Of a stretch of 5,203 bases of DNA, positions 1-5,203 are shown piece by piece; position 1 is the first letter of the stretch; every line of letters begins with the position of its first letter. A program made the position numbers and the translations under genes. This stretch comes from Chloroflexota bacterium. Its GTDB lineage: Bacteria > Chloroflexota > Dormibacteria > CF-121. The stretch lies in the NCBI GenBank assembly GCA_005882525.1, contig VBGO01000282.1, positions 1 to 5,203 on the forward strand, in the 5' to 3' direction. The notes beneath the pieces were generated by a model. That model was not told the DNA's origin and ran no database searches. It saw nothing but the letters and a program-made list of their open reading frames with translations.

Positions 1-1055
1 GTCGGCGCGTAGGCGAAGCCGTCCCAGTCCGCGTGCTCCTGCTTGTGCAGCGATTCGTGCACCGTGGTTCCTTTCCACACGGCGTTCTGGTTCAGATAGA
101 TGCCGTCCTTCTGAAAGCCGCGCAGTCCGCTGGCCGGGTAGCTCCCGGCGCCATAGAAGCCCTCGTACGCCGTCCTCATCCCGGCGTCGTTGAGCAGGTG
201 GACCTCGGGTAGCTTGATCGTGGCCAGGTCACCGAACTCCGCGTCGAGAATGGCGCGCGCCCGGAGCGACCCGATGAAGCCCGCCGGCAGGACGCCCCTG
301 CCAGCCTTCTTCTTCATCGCCGATTCTTCGGCCGCGTAGGCCGCGGGCGCCTTCGACGAGGCAACGTCCCAATGTTTGTCCCAGCTCGCCCGAATATAGC
401 CGAGCTGGACCGCGGCGCCGCGCTCGACCGGGGTCAGGTCCTTGAAGGCTTTCGTCGCCGTTGGCGGCGGCCGGTGGGCGTCCCAGTCAGCTTTGTTCCA
501 GCCGAGGATGCTCCAGTTGTCACGCTCCGCCCTCGTCAGGGCTTTCCATGCGATCCGGCTTTCCCAGGGTTTGTATCGTCCAAGCCCGACCGCCGCCGGC
601 GTCCCGGCGGCCGGGGCGGCCAGCTTCGCGTGGGTGGCGGCGTCGACGATCCCGGTCGCGGTGAGGCCCTGGTCCGACTGGAACGCAATCACCGCCGTTT
701 TGGTCTGGCCGCCGAAAATGCTGTCGACGATCAACGCGGCGCCGGTCGCGTTGAGCTTCTCCTGCACGTCCTTGACCGCCGCGCCTTTCGAACCGACCTT
801 GAGCTTGGGCGGAGCCAGGGCGGCGGCGATCGCGCCCACCGGAAATGCAGCCGCCCCCCACCGCTGGACCGTCGCCGCTTCACCCTTCGCCACCAGTTCG
901 CTGACGGCATGGTTTCCGGCCTGGGCTTGCAGTCGAAGCAGGTGCTCGGCACGAGGGTCGCTACGAACCGAGCTGGATTTTGAGACGCGGCCGCTTCCCG
1001 TCCGTGCGCCGGCACGGGTCAGTCGTGATGACCTGGGCACTCGGTCCTGCGCCAT
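1..1055 (-). CDS. Partial eCIS-cargo-like protein with peptidoglycan-binding domain and putative HExxH metallopeptidase region
   Basis: The reading frame is open from ATG at 1055-1053 to the window edge, giving 351 complete codons with the C-terminus missing. Residues 39-54 (LLRLQAQAGNHAVSEL), followed by VQRW at 63-66, match the N-terminal 'LLxLQxxAGNxAVxxL...VQR' motif I know from DUF4157-type proteins and cargo of extracellular contractile injection systems. Residues 86-145 form a PG_binding_1 domain (VKDVQEKLN, TKTAVIAFQ, TGIVDAATHAKL). Residues 171-192 and 203-226 are two copies of an LTxxER...LG(W/Y)xxAxWD repeat. Residues 318-341 read DGIYLN...TTVHESLHKQEH, where HESLH (333-337) fits a zinc-peptidase HExxH; the third ligand would lie beyond the edge. 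There is no signal peptide or membrane segment, which fits loading into an injection particle rather than Sec export (inference). The frame is open back to a TAG at 1160-1158, so GTG at 1130-1128 is an alternative start. No strong ribosome site marks the ATG. The coding call is sure; the eCIS role is inferred. Confidence 0.85.
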   Translation of the reverse strand, partial: MAQDRVPRSSRLTRAGARTGSGRVSKSSSVRSDPRAEHLLRLQAQAGNHAVSELVAKGEAATVQRWGAAAFPVGAIAAALAPPKLKVGSKGAAVKDVQEKLNATGAALIVDSIFGGQTKTAVIAFQSDQGLTATGIVDAATHAKLAAPAAGTPAAVGLGRYKPWESRIAWKALTRAERDNWSILGWNKADWDAHRPPPTATKAFKDLTPVERGAAVQLGYIRASWDKHWDVASSKAPAAYAAEESAMKKKAGRGVLPAGFIGSLRARAILDAEFGDLATIKLPEVHLLNDAGMRTAYEGFYGAGSYPASGLRGFQKDGIYLNQNAVWKGTTVHESLHKQEHADWDGFAYAP

Positions 1056-1112
1056 ACGCGAATCTCGCTTCCCGATTAGATGCGACCGGCGCCCCGCCCA
1101 CCAGCCTGGGCC

Positions 1113-1169
1113 GGGCAATCTTTTGGGCACTCCCCTCGGCCAATCGGGCAGAACGGTCTAGGATTGCCC
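1113..1169. repeat. 8-bp inverted repeat upstream of the LAL regulator
   Basis: GGGCAATC at 1113-1120 is perfectly complementary to GATTGCCC at 1162-1169, with 41 bases between them. The downstream arm overlaps the candidate -10 TAGGAT (1159-1164) and ends just before the purine-rich ribosome-binding stretch. The long loop makes an RNA hairpin unlikely. Paired operator half-sites are possible, but an 8-bp match in GC-rich DNA can also arise by chance. Confidence 0.3.
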
Positions 1170-1175
1170 AGGGAG

Positions 1176-1181
1176 AGGAGG
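1176..1181 (+). promoter_or_regulatory. Ribosome-binding site that fixes the LAL regulator start
   Basis: AGGAGG lies three bases before ATG 1185, inside a longer purine run (GGGAGAGGAGGG, 1171-1182). An ATG in the same frame at 1080 has no such site. It would add 35 Pro/Arg-rich residues and would cross the whole divergent promoter region, so 1185 is preferred. The protein then begins MPQAPIWERD, with the AAA domain starting at once, as is usual for this family. Confidence 0.8.
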
Positions 1182-1184
1182 GCC

Positions 1185-4100
1185 ATGCCCCAGGCACCGA
1201 TCTGGGAGCGCGACGGGACACTGGGGGCAATCGAGCGCCTGTTGTCCGGGGCCCGGGAGGGTCGGGGACGAAGCCTGTTCATCGTGGGGGAAGCCGGCCT
1301 GGGAAAGACCACCATGCTCGATCGTGCCCGGCACGCCGCGACCGGAGATTTTCGGGTCAGCATCGGAAGCGGGGACGCCGCAGAGTCCAGCCTTCCGTTC
1401 GGCATCATCGACCAGGCGCTGCGCGGACTCGGCTTCCGGCGTCGAAGTGACGCGAAGGCCGTGCGGCAACCGCCGCTGCAGGCGCGGGCAACCCGACTGT
1501 ATGCGGCCGAGCAGTTTGTTGAAGGACTGGCGTCGCCCAGCCTGATCCTGCTCGATGACCTCCACTGGGCGGATGAGGACTCGCTGGCGCTCCTGTCCTT
1601 CCTCTGCCGCAGGATCGCCAATCTGCCGATTGCCCTGATCGGCACGTTGCGCCCCTGGCCCGCCGCGGCGCTCAACACGGTGGGACCACTGACCAACGCG
1701 GGTGACGCCAGCGTGGAGCGGCTCTTACCACTCAGCGACGCCGGGGCCACCGAGATGTTGAACGATCGAGCGGGGACCCGGATCTCGGGACCCTCGGCCC
1801 GCCGCGCGGCCAGGCTCGCCGCCGGAAACCCGCTCCTGCTCGAACAGGTGGCCACGAACGTGCGGCGGGGTCGGGGTTTGCCCGAGGCAGGTGGCGATGC
1901 CGAGACCGCGACGGCCGCCCTGCTTCGCGTCCGGTTTACGGGCGTTTCCGCCGAGGAAATGCGCTACGCCCAGGCGGCGAGCGTTCTGGGGACCCGTATC
2001 CGCCCAACGATCGCGACCGCGATGGCCGAGCTTCCTGTCGAAGCCGGTGATCGGGCGCTGGAGGCGCTCTGCCGCGGAGGCGTGTTTAGAACCGATGCGC
2101 CGGGCTGGGCGCAGTTTGCCCATCCGCTGCTCCGGCAGCTCCTCTACGACGAGATTCCACCACCGGTGCGCGAGCGGTGGCATGCGCGCGCCTTCCGCCT
2201 GCTGGTTGCCGCCGCCGCGGACACCGGTGAGGCCGCCGAACACGCCGCCCGCTCCGGGGCGATTGGAGACCCGGAAGCCGTGCGCGTGCTGGCGGAGGCA
2301 GGCCGGACGGCGTTGCGCGAAGGCGCCATTGCCCGGGCCAAACAGCGCCTACTTGCCGCCGCTGAGCTGGCGGGTTCGAGAGCCGACGCCGGGTTGTTGC
2401 TGGATCTCGGTGAGGTCCTGCTCGACAGTGGCGACGGGCGTGGGGCGGTCGCGGCATGCCGCCGGCTGCTGGCCGTCCCCAACCTGACGGATCCGCAGCG
2501 AATTGCCGGGCAGCGCATGCTCGGCCGAGCCCTGTTCGTTCGCGGCGCGATGGCGGAGGCGGCCGAAGCCTTCCAGGCGGCGGTCGTCAGCGCCCTGCCG
2601 TCGGATGGGTCGGAGGCCGTCCGAGCGCTGCTGGACGCAGCATTCATTTCCTGGCCGAGCGGCGGTCCGGCCCTGGCGACGCCCCTGCTGGAACGGGCTC
2701 GAGCACTTTCTGTTGAAAGCTCGCCGCGGCTCCGGCTGCGGGCTGACACGGCCTGGGCGTTCAGTACGTTTGTCGGAGGGGATCCGACCGGCATCCCGGT
2801 GCTCGAAGGCGCGGTTCGGGATGCGCTGGCGAACCCGGAAGCCGATACGACCGACTTTGCCTGGAGTTGGGGAACGCTGGGCACCTACGGAAACATGGCG
2901 AAATGGACCGAACGTTTTGCGGAGGCGACTCGCGCCTATGAGATCGGGATGCAGGCGGCCGAGCGGATGGGGCTACCCGTGGCGATCGCGGCGGTCGCCG
3001 TCATGCACGGGGACACTTGCATTCGGACGGGCAGGCTGCGCGAAGCGCTTCAGCTCGCCGACCGGGCTAGCCTGCTCGCGGATCTCGCGCCAGAGCGAGC
3101 CTTCTGGGCCGCGATCATCCATGCGTACACGCTGGCCGATATGGGCCAGATGGAGGAATCGGCGGAATGGTATCGGAGAGCCGTCGCGCTGGCCGAGCCC
3201 GACGAGAAGTGGGCGGGGCGCCTGTGGCTGCTCCACATGGAGGCCGTGCTGGCGATGCACGCCAGGCGCACCGCGGACGCCTGTGCCCTTTTTGACCGCC
3301 TGCGCGCCCTCGCCAACGAATTGCAAATTCTGGAGCCGTGCATCGTTCCCTGGTCGGGCGACGCCATCACCGCCTACCTCTATGGTGGTCGAATCGACGA
3401 CGCCCGGGCGGTGCTCGTCTCCCTCGAGTCGATGGCCGAGCGCTTGCCGTGCCGCTTTCCACGAGTCGTCGCCCTCGGCGGCCGCGCGGCATTGGTCCAA
3501 AACGATCCGCCGGAGGCTCGCCGGCTGCTGGACGAGGCGATCGGCCTGGCGACGGCCAGCGGGATGCCGCTGCTGGAAGCGCGACTTCGCTACCGGCTGG
3601 GCGCCCAGCTGCGGCGATCGGGCCAGGACCGGGCGGCGCGGCCGCTCTTGCGGCGCGCCTTGGAACTGGCGGAGGAATGCGGCGCCGAGGGCTGGGCGAC
3701 CAAGGCCGCCGAGGAGCTCAAGCTGGCGCACGGGCGGCAACGCCAGCGCAGGGTCGATCCGGACGCGCTGACCGAAGCCGAGCTGCGGGTTCGCGCGCTT
3801 GCCGAGCGGGGCGTCAGGGCGGCCAAGATCGCCGAGCAGCTCTTCTTGAGCGTGAACACGATCGAGAGCCACCTCCAGCACATCTTCCGTAAGCTGGACA
3901 TCAACTCACAGCGAGAGCTGATGGCGCTTGCGCGGGCTCCCGATGCGCCGTCTCCGAAATTTGCCCATGATCTGGGCCGTCTCTTTGGCGCTTCGGTCCT
4001 CCCCGAACCGGAGCGTCATGGCGAGCCGCTGCTTGGCGGGCAACCGGGCAACCAGCCGCCAGAGGTATTCCATCTCGAGGTGGCCGATGGCGGTGGCCTC

Positions 4101-4304
4101 GACGGGGGTGGCCCGGTCAGGCAGTCCATCCGGGAGTTCGCAACTCGCCGGCTCGTGGCGAAAGTGATCGGCCACGGTGTTGCTGGCGATCCGGTAGAGC
4201 CAGCAGGCGAAGGGGCGGCCGCGGGCCTGGTATCGGCTGATGTTCTTCAGTGCCTTCACGAAAACCTCGGCCGTTACGTCTTCGGCCGCCGCCGCGTTAC
4301 CTAG
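1185..4304 (+). CDS. LuxR-family transcriptional regulator with AAA/STAND ATPase domain (LAL/MalT-like)
   Basis: This is a large cytoplasmic ATP-dependent activator. In this family, ligand and ATP binding in the N-terminal switch module let the C-terminal HTH bind DNA. Walker A is GEAGLGKT (residues 35-42). Walker B is LILLDDLHWAD (120-130). GNPLLL (214-219) is the usual motif at the end of the NTPase module. Residues of about 400-850 are Ala/Leu/Arg-rich paired helices resembling TPRs, likely the sensor scaffold. The LuxR HTH spans about 862-917 (LTEAEL, then AAKIAEQLFLSVNTIESHLQ, KLDI and RELMALA). Such proteins normally end within about 10-20 residues of the HTH. Here the frame runs on to residue 1039, and the tail after residue 925 is simply the antisense of the sigma gene: Gly/Pro-rich and without family features. 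A two-base shift at 3957-3962 would give a TGA at 3968-3970 and a 927-residue protein. The family call is firm; the true C-terminus is doubtful. Its target is unknown, though the divergent effector-like gene is a natural candidate. Confidence 0.93.
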   Translation: MPQAPIWERDGTLGAIERLLSGAREGRGRSLFIVGEAGLGKTTMLDRARHAATGDFRVSIGSGDAAESSLPFGIIDQALRGLGFRRRSDAKAVRQPPLQARATRLYAAEQFVEGLASPSLILLDDLHWADEDSLALLSFLCRRIANLPIALIGTLRPWPAAALNTVGPLTNAGDASVERLLPLSDAGATEMLNDRAGTRISGPSARRAARLAAGNPLLLEQVATNVRRGRGLPEAGGDAETATAALLRVRFTGVSAEEMRYAQAASVLGTRIRPTIATAMAELPVEAGDRALEALCRGGVFRTDAPGWAQFAHPLLRQLLYDEIPPPVRERWHARAFRLLVAAAADTGEAAEHAARSGAIGDPEAVRVLAEAGRTALREGAIARAKQRLLAAAELAGSRADAGLLLDLGEVLLDSGDGRGAVAACRRLLAVPNLTDPQRIAGQRMLGRALFVRGAMAEAAEAFQAAVVSALPSDGSEAVRALLDAAFISWPSGGPALATPLLERARALSVESSPRLRLRADTAWAFSTFVGGDPTGIPVLEGAVRDALANPEADTTDFAWSWGTLGTYGNMAKWTERFAEATRAYEIGMQAAERMGLPVAIAAVAVMHGDTCIRTGRLREALQLADRASLLADLAPERAFWAAIIHAYTLADMGQMEESAEWYRRAVALAEPDEKWAGRLWLLHMEAVLAMHARRTADACALFDRLRALANELQILEPCIVPWSGDAITAYLYGGRIDDARAVLVSLESMAERLPCRFPRVVALGGRAALVQNDPPEARRLLDEAIGLATASGMPLLEARLRYRLGAQLRRSGQDRAARPLLRRALELAEECGAEGWATKAAEELKLAHGRQRQRRVDPDALTEAELRVRALAERGVRAAKIAEQLFLSVNTIESHLQHIFRKLDINSQRELMALARAPDAPSPKFAHDLGRLFGASVLPEPERHGEPLLGGQPGNQPPEVFHLEVADGGGLDGGGPVRQSIREFATRRLVAKVIGHGVAGDPVEPAGEGAAAGLVSADVLQCLHENLGRYVFGRRRVT

Positions 4305-4415
4305 CCGTGCGTACGCGAAGCGGTAGATACCCGCAACGTGGCGATCGTAGAGGGCGCCAAACGCGTCAGCGTCAACCTTCGCCCGTTCGACGAGAAGCCG
4401 CTCATCCTGGTCCAC
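3906..4415 (-). CDS. ECF-type RNA polymerase sigma-70 family factor, 3' end damaged or truncated
   Basis: This is a 169-residue alternative sigma factor that would direct core RNA polymerase to a small regulon. Region 2 spans about residues 16-88: DADAFGALYDRHVAGIYRFA, then AEDVTAEVFVKAL, then FACWLYRIASNTVADHFR, which holds the promoter -10 recognition helix. Region 4 starts at about residue 114 (YLWRLVARLPAKQRLAMTLRF, then SAKETAQIMGK). The expected recognition helix after MGK (usually SEGAVRxxxxRAL) is replaced by a short basic tail, FRRRRIGSPRKRHQLSL, and a stop, so -35 binding is probably impaired as written. The start is GTG at 4415; an in-frame TAG lies four codons upstream at 4427-4425 and no earlier start exists. 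There is no clear ribosome site, and a promoter 6 bp from the GTG suggests a leaderless transcript. No anti-sigma gene is visible. The gene is convergent with the LAL regulator. The family call is firm; the integrity of the gene is not. Confidence 0.9.
   Translation of the reverse strand: MDQDERLLVERAKVDADAFGALYDRHVAGIYRFAYARLGNAAAAEDVTAEVFVKALKNISRYQARGRPFACWLYRIASNTVADHFRHEPASCELPDGLPDRATPVEATAIGHLEMEYLWRLVARLPAKQRLAMTLRFGEDRSAKETAQIMGKFRRRRIGSPRKRHQLSL
3957..3962. other. Candidate frameshift site shared by two convergent genes
   Basis: The plus strand reads AAATTT here. Skipping two of the A bases makes the regulator read S-P-I-C-P and stop at TGA 3968-3970, 10 residues after its HTH. Skipping the matching two T bases on the minus strand makes the sigma factor read M-G-K-S-E-T-A-H-R-E. 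That fits the family pattern MGKSEGAVRE better than the frame as it stands (MGKFRRRR), and it would end at TGA 3903-3901. The two improvements from one change are seen directly in the sequence. Whether the cause is mutation, deletion or sequence error is not. The extended sigma tail (PAQAPSALAVS) still fits a recognition helix poorly. Confidence 0.5.
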
Positions 4416-4421
4416 GCCCGC

Positions 4422-4450
4422 AGCCTATGGCGGAACTCAAGCGGCGTCAT
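4422..4450 (-). promoter_or_regulatory. Candidate leaderless promoter of the sigma factor gene
   Basis: On the minus strand, ATGACG (4450-4445) matches TTGACA at four positions. A 17-bp spacer follows, then TAGGCT (4427-4422), which fits the actinobacterial -10 form TAnnnT. The -10 ends six bases before the GTG start at 4415, so transcription would begin at or next to the start codon. This agrees with the absence of a ribosome-binding site. The match is by eye only. Confidence 0.4.
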
Positions 4451-4470
4451 CACGGAAATTACTGATTGCG

Positions 4471-4478
4471 AAGGTGGT
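4471..4478 (+). promoter_or_regulatory. Ribosome-binding site of the membrane protein gene
   Basis: AAGGTGGT differs by one base from the ideal AAGGAGGT and lies four bases before ATG 4483. It supports that ATG over the in-frame GTG at 4474, which falls inside the site. No clear promoter for this gene could be picked out in the 67 bases between it and the divergent sigma gene. Confidence 0.65.
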
Positions 4479-4482
4479 CACC

Positions 4483-5203
4483 ATGATCAGGGGTAGGGCG
4501 CTGGCACGGGAGCTCCTTCACGATCGTGGATCGGTCCCGGTCACCAGGCCATTCGAATGGGTGGTGGTCGGCCTCTGCAGCTGGTTGATGGCGGGGGCCT
4601 ACCTCGACGCCTGGGCCCATCGCCACGTGGCCAGCCTGGAGACTTTCATTACCCCGTGGCATGGCGTCCTCTACTCGGGGATGTTCGCGATCCTGTCCTT
4701 CCTGGCGGTGAACGCCCTGCGGAATCAGGCCCGCGGCCAGGAGCCCGATCGGATGCTGCCGACCGGGTACGGACTCTCCCTCGTGGGTTGCGTCCTGTTT
4801 GGTATCGGCGGGGTGATCGACATGTTCTGGCATCTCCGCTTCGGCATCGAGGTCAGCCTCCAGGCGCTCGTCAGTCCACCCCACCTGCTCCTGATGCTGG
4901 CGCTCGGGCTGATCGTGACCGGGCCGCTGCGGGCCGCCTGGCGGCGCCCCGGAACGCGCGCCCCCTGGACGGCCGTCATTTCGGCCACCCTACTGCTCTC
5001 GATGTTCACCTTTTTTGATCAGTTCGACCAGCCACTCGTGAGCACCTGGGCAGCGACCCCCGTCCTGCCGGCCACCGTTAAATATGTGCAGGAGCTCGGC
5101 ATCCTCGGCATTATGGTGCAGACCGCGCTGTTGACCGGCGTCGTCCTCTACCTGCTCAGCCGCTTCACGCTGCCGTTTGGCAGCATCACGCTGCTCGCGG
5201 GCC
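4483..5203 (+). CDS. Partial multi-pass membrane protein of unknown function
   Basis: The frame is open from ATG 4483 to the right edge: 240 codons, C-terminus missing. I do not recognise a named family. After a short basic N-terminus, hydrophobic segments at about residues 24-41, 60-79, 97-115, 128-147, 161-178 and 205-227 indicate an integral membrane protein with at least six spans. Polar residues cluster at membrane edges in compact motifs: DAWAHRH (42-48), TPWHGVLYSG (57-66), GGVIDMFWHLRFGIE (109-123) and SPPHLLL (131-137). Such His/Asp/Trp motifs look conserved and could bind a metal or haem or move protons, but this is inference. There is no cleavable signal peptide: the first hydrophobic stretch leads straight into the DAWAHRH motif. 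The gene is divergent from the ECF sigma factor with 67 bp between, so the sigma factor may control it or respond to it. The coding call is strong because the codons are regular and the hydrophobic periodicity is clear. Confidence 0.85.
   Translation, partial: MIRGRALARELLHDRGSVPVTRPFEWVVVGLCSWLMAGAYLDAWAHRHVASLETFITPWHGVLYSGMFAILSFLAVNALRNQARGQEPDRMLPTGYGLSLVGCVLFGIGGVIDMFWHLRFGIEVSLQALVSPPHLLLMLALGLIVTGPLRAAWRRPGTRAPWTAVISATLLLSMFTFFDQFDQPLVSTWAATPVLPATVKYVQELGILGIMVQTALLTGVVLYLLSRFTLPFGSITLLAG

Larger units (their letters stand above)
1056..1184. promoter_or_regulatory. Divergent intergenic region between effector-like gene and LAL regulator
   Basis: This 129-bp spacer must hold promoters for both divergent genes. 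Toward the regulator, TAGGAT at 1159-1164 fits the actinobacterial -10 form TAnnnT. It would place the transcript start near 1171, just before the ribosome site, but I see no convincing -35 at 17-18 bp. Toward the effector gene, TCTAAT (1080-1075 on the minus strand) resembles TATAAT in 5 of 6 positions, again without a good -35. Two imperfectly placed inverted repeats occur here: GGGCAATC (1113-1120) with GATTGCCC (1162-1169), and CCCGATT (1071-1077) with AATCGGG (1142-1148). The second arm of the first pair overlaps the candidate -10. The promoter assignments are weak. Confidence 0.35.

Noticed and set aside
1034..1132. Direct repeat TGGGCACTC at 1034-1042 and 1124-1132
   Set aside because: Only nine bases match, one copy lies inside the coding region, and the flanks differ, so chance is sufficient.
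442..1161. Plus-strand open frame of about 240 codons at the left end
   Set aside because: It is antisense to the effector-like gene, whose frame carries a clear PG-binding domain and repeats.
1080..1184. Upstream ATG (1080) as the start of the LAL regulator
   Set aside because: It has no ribosome site and adds only Pro/Arg-rich residues across the divergent promoter region. ATG 1185 has AGGAGG just upstream.
2503..3771. Long open frame on the plus strand within the regulator (about 420 codons)
   Set aside because: It lies entirely inside the LAL regulator in another frame and has a Trp/Arg/Ser-rich composition with no domain. This is a normal by-product of high GC content.
2973..3881. Long minus-strand open frame of about 300 codons opposite the regulator
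   Set aside because: It is antisense to the TPR-like and HTH regions, has no recognisable motif, and covers conserved regulator codons.
3957..3962. Programmed -1 ribosomal frameshift at AAATTT
   Set aside because: The codons in both genes are read as AAA/TTT, so a slippery X-XXY-YYZ heptamer is not in the required phase.
4432..4456. GGAACT as an ECF-type -35 element for the membrane protein gene
   Set aside because: No GTC, GTT or CGTC -10 element occurs at the expected 16-18 bp. The nearest CGTC is only 8 bp away.
4459..4884. Minus-strand open frame of 141 codons opposite the membrane protein gene
   Set aside because: It is antisense to regular hydrophobic coding sequence with a good ribosome site, and shows no motif of its own.

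Overview
This is a GC-rich window from a bacterium with large STAND/LuxR regulators, ECF sigma factors and weakly marked starts. I infer a soil-type Actinomycetota, Chloroflexota or similar lineage. Nothing in the window fixes the phylum. There is no rRNA, tRNA, CRISPR array or recognisable insertion sequence.

Layout: (1) Positions 1-1055, minus strand: a partial gene that runs off the left edge. It encodes a modular protein with a short N-terminal motif typical of cargo proteins of extracellular contractile injection systems (eCIS, DUF4157-type proteins). A peptidoglycan-binding domain, two Trp/Leu-Gly repeats and a region with a HESLH zinc-peptidase-like motif follow. (2) Positions 1056-1184: a divergent intergenic region with weak inverted repeats and a possible -10 box. 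(3) From 1185, plus strand: a large ATP-dependent LuxR-family regulator (LAL/MalT-like) with Walker A, Walker B, a helical TPR-like middle and a C-terminal LuxR helix-turn-helix. (4) Positions 3906-4415, minus strand: a convergent ECF sigma factor with region 2 intact and the end of region 4 broken. (5) Positions 4416-4482: a short divergent promoter region. (6) From 4483, plus strand: a multi-pass membrane protein of unrecognised function that runs off the right edge.

The oddest point is the junction of the regulator and the sigma gene. The regulator frame reads about 340 bases past its expected end, antisense through the sigma gene. The sigma gene loses its region 4.2 pattern at the same six bases (3957-3962). 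One two-base (or net -1) indel there would give the regulator a stop 10 residues after its HTH domain. It would also extend the sigma factor as M-G-K-S-E, the usual family pattern. A frameshift mutation, a tail-to-tail deletion or a sequence error could each explain this.

Working together (inference): the divergent arrangement makes the LAL regulator a candidate controller of the effector-like gene. The sigma factor and the membrane protein share a 67-bp divergent promoter region and may be a second regulatory pair.
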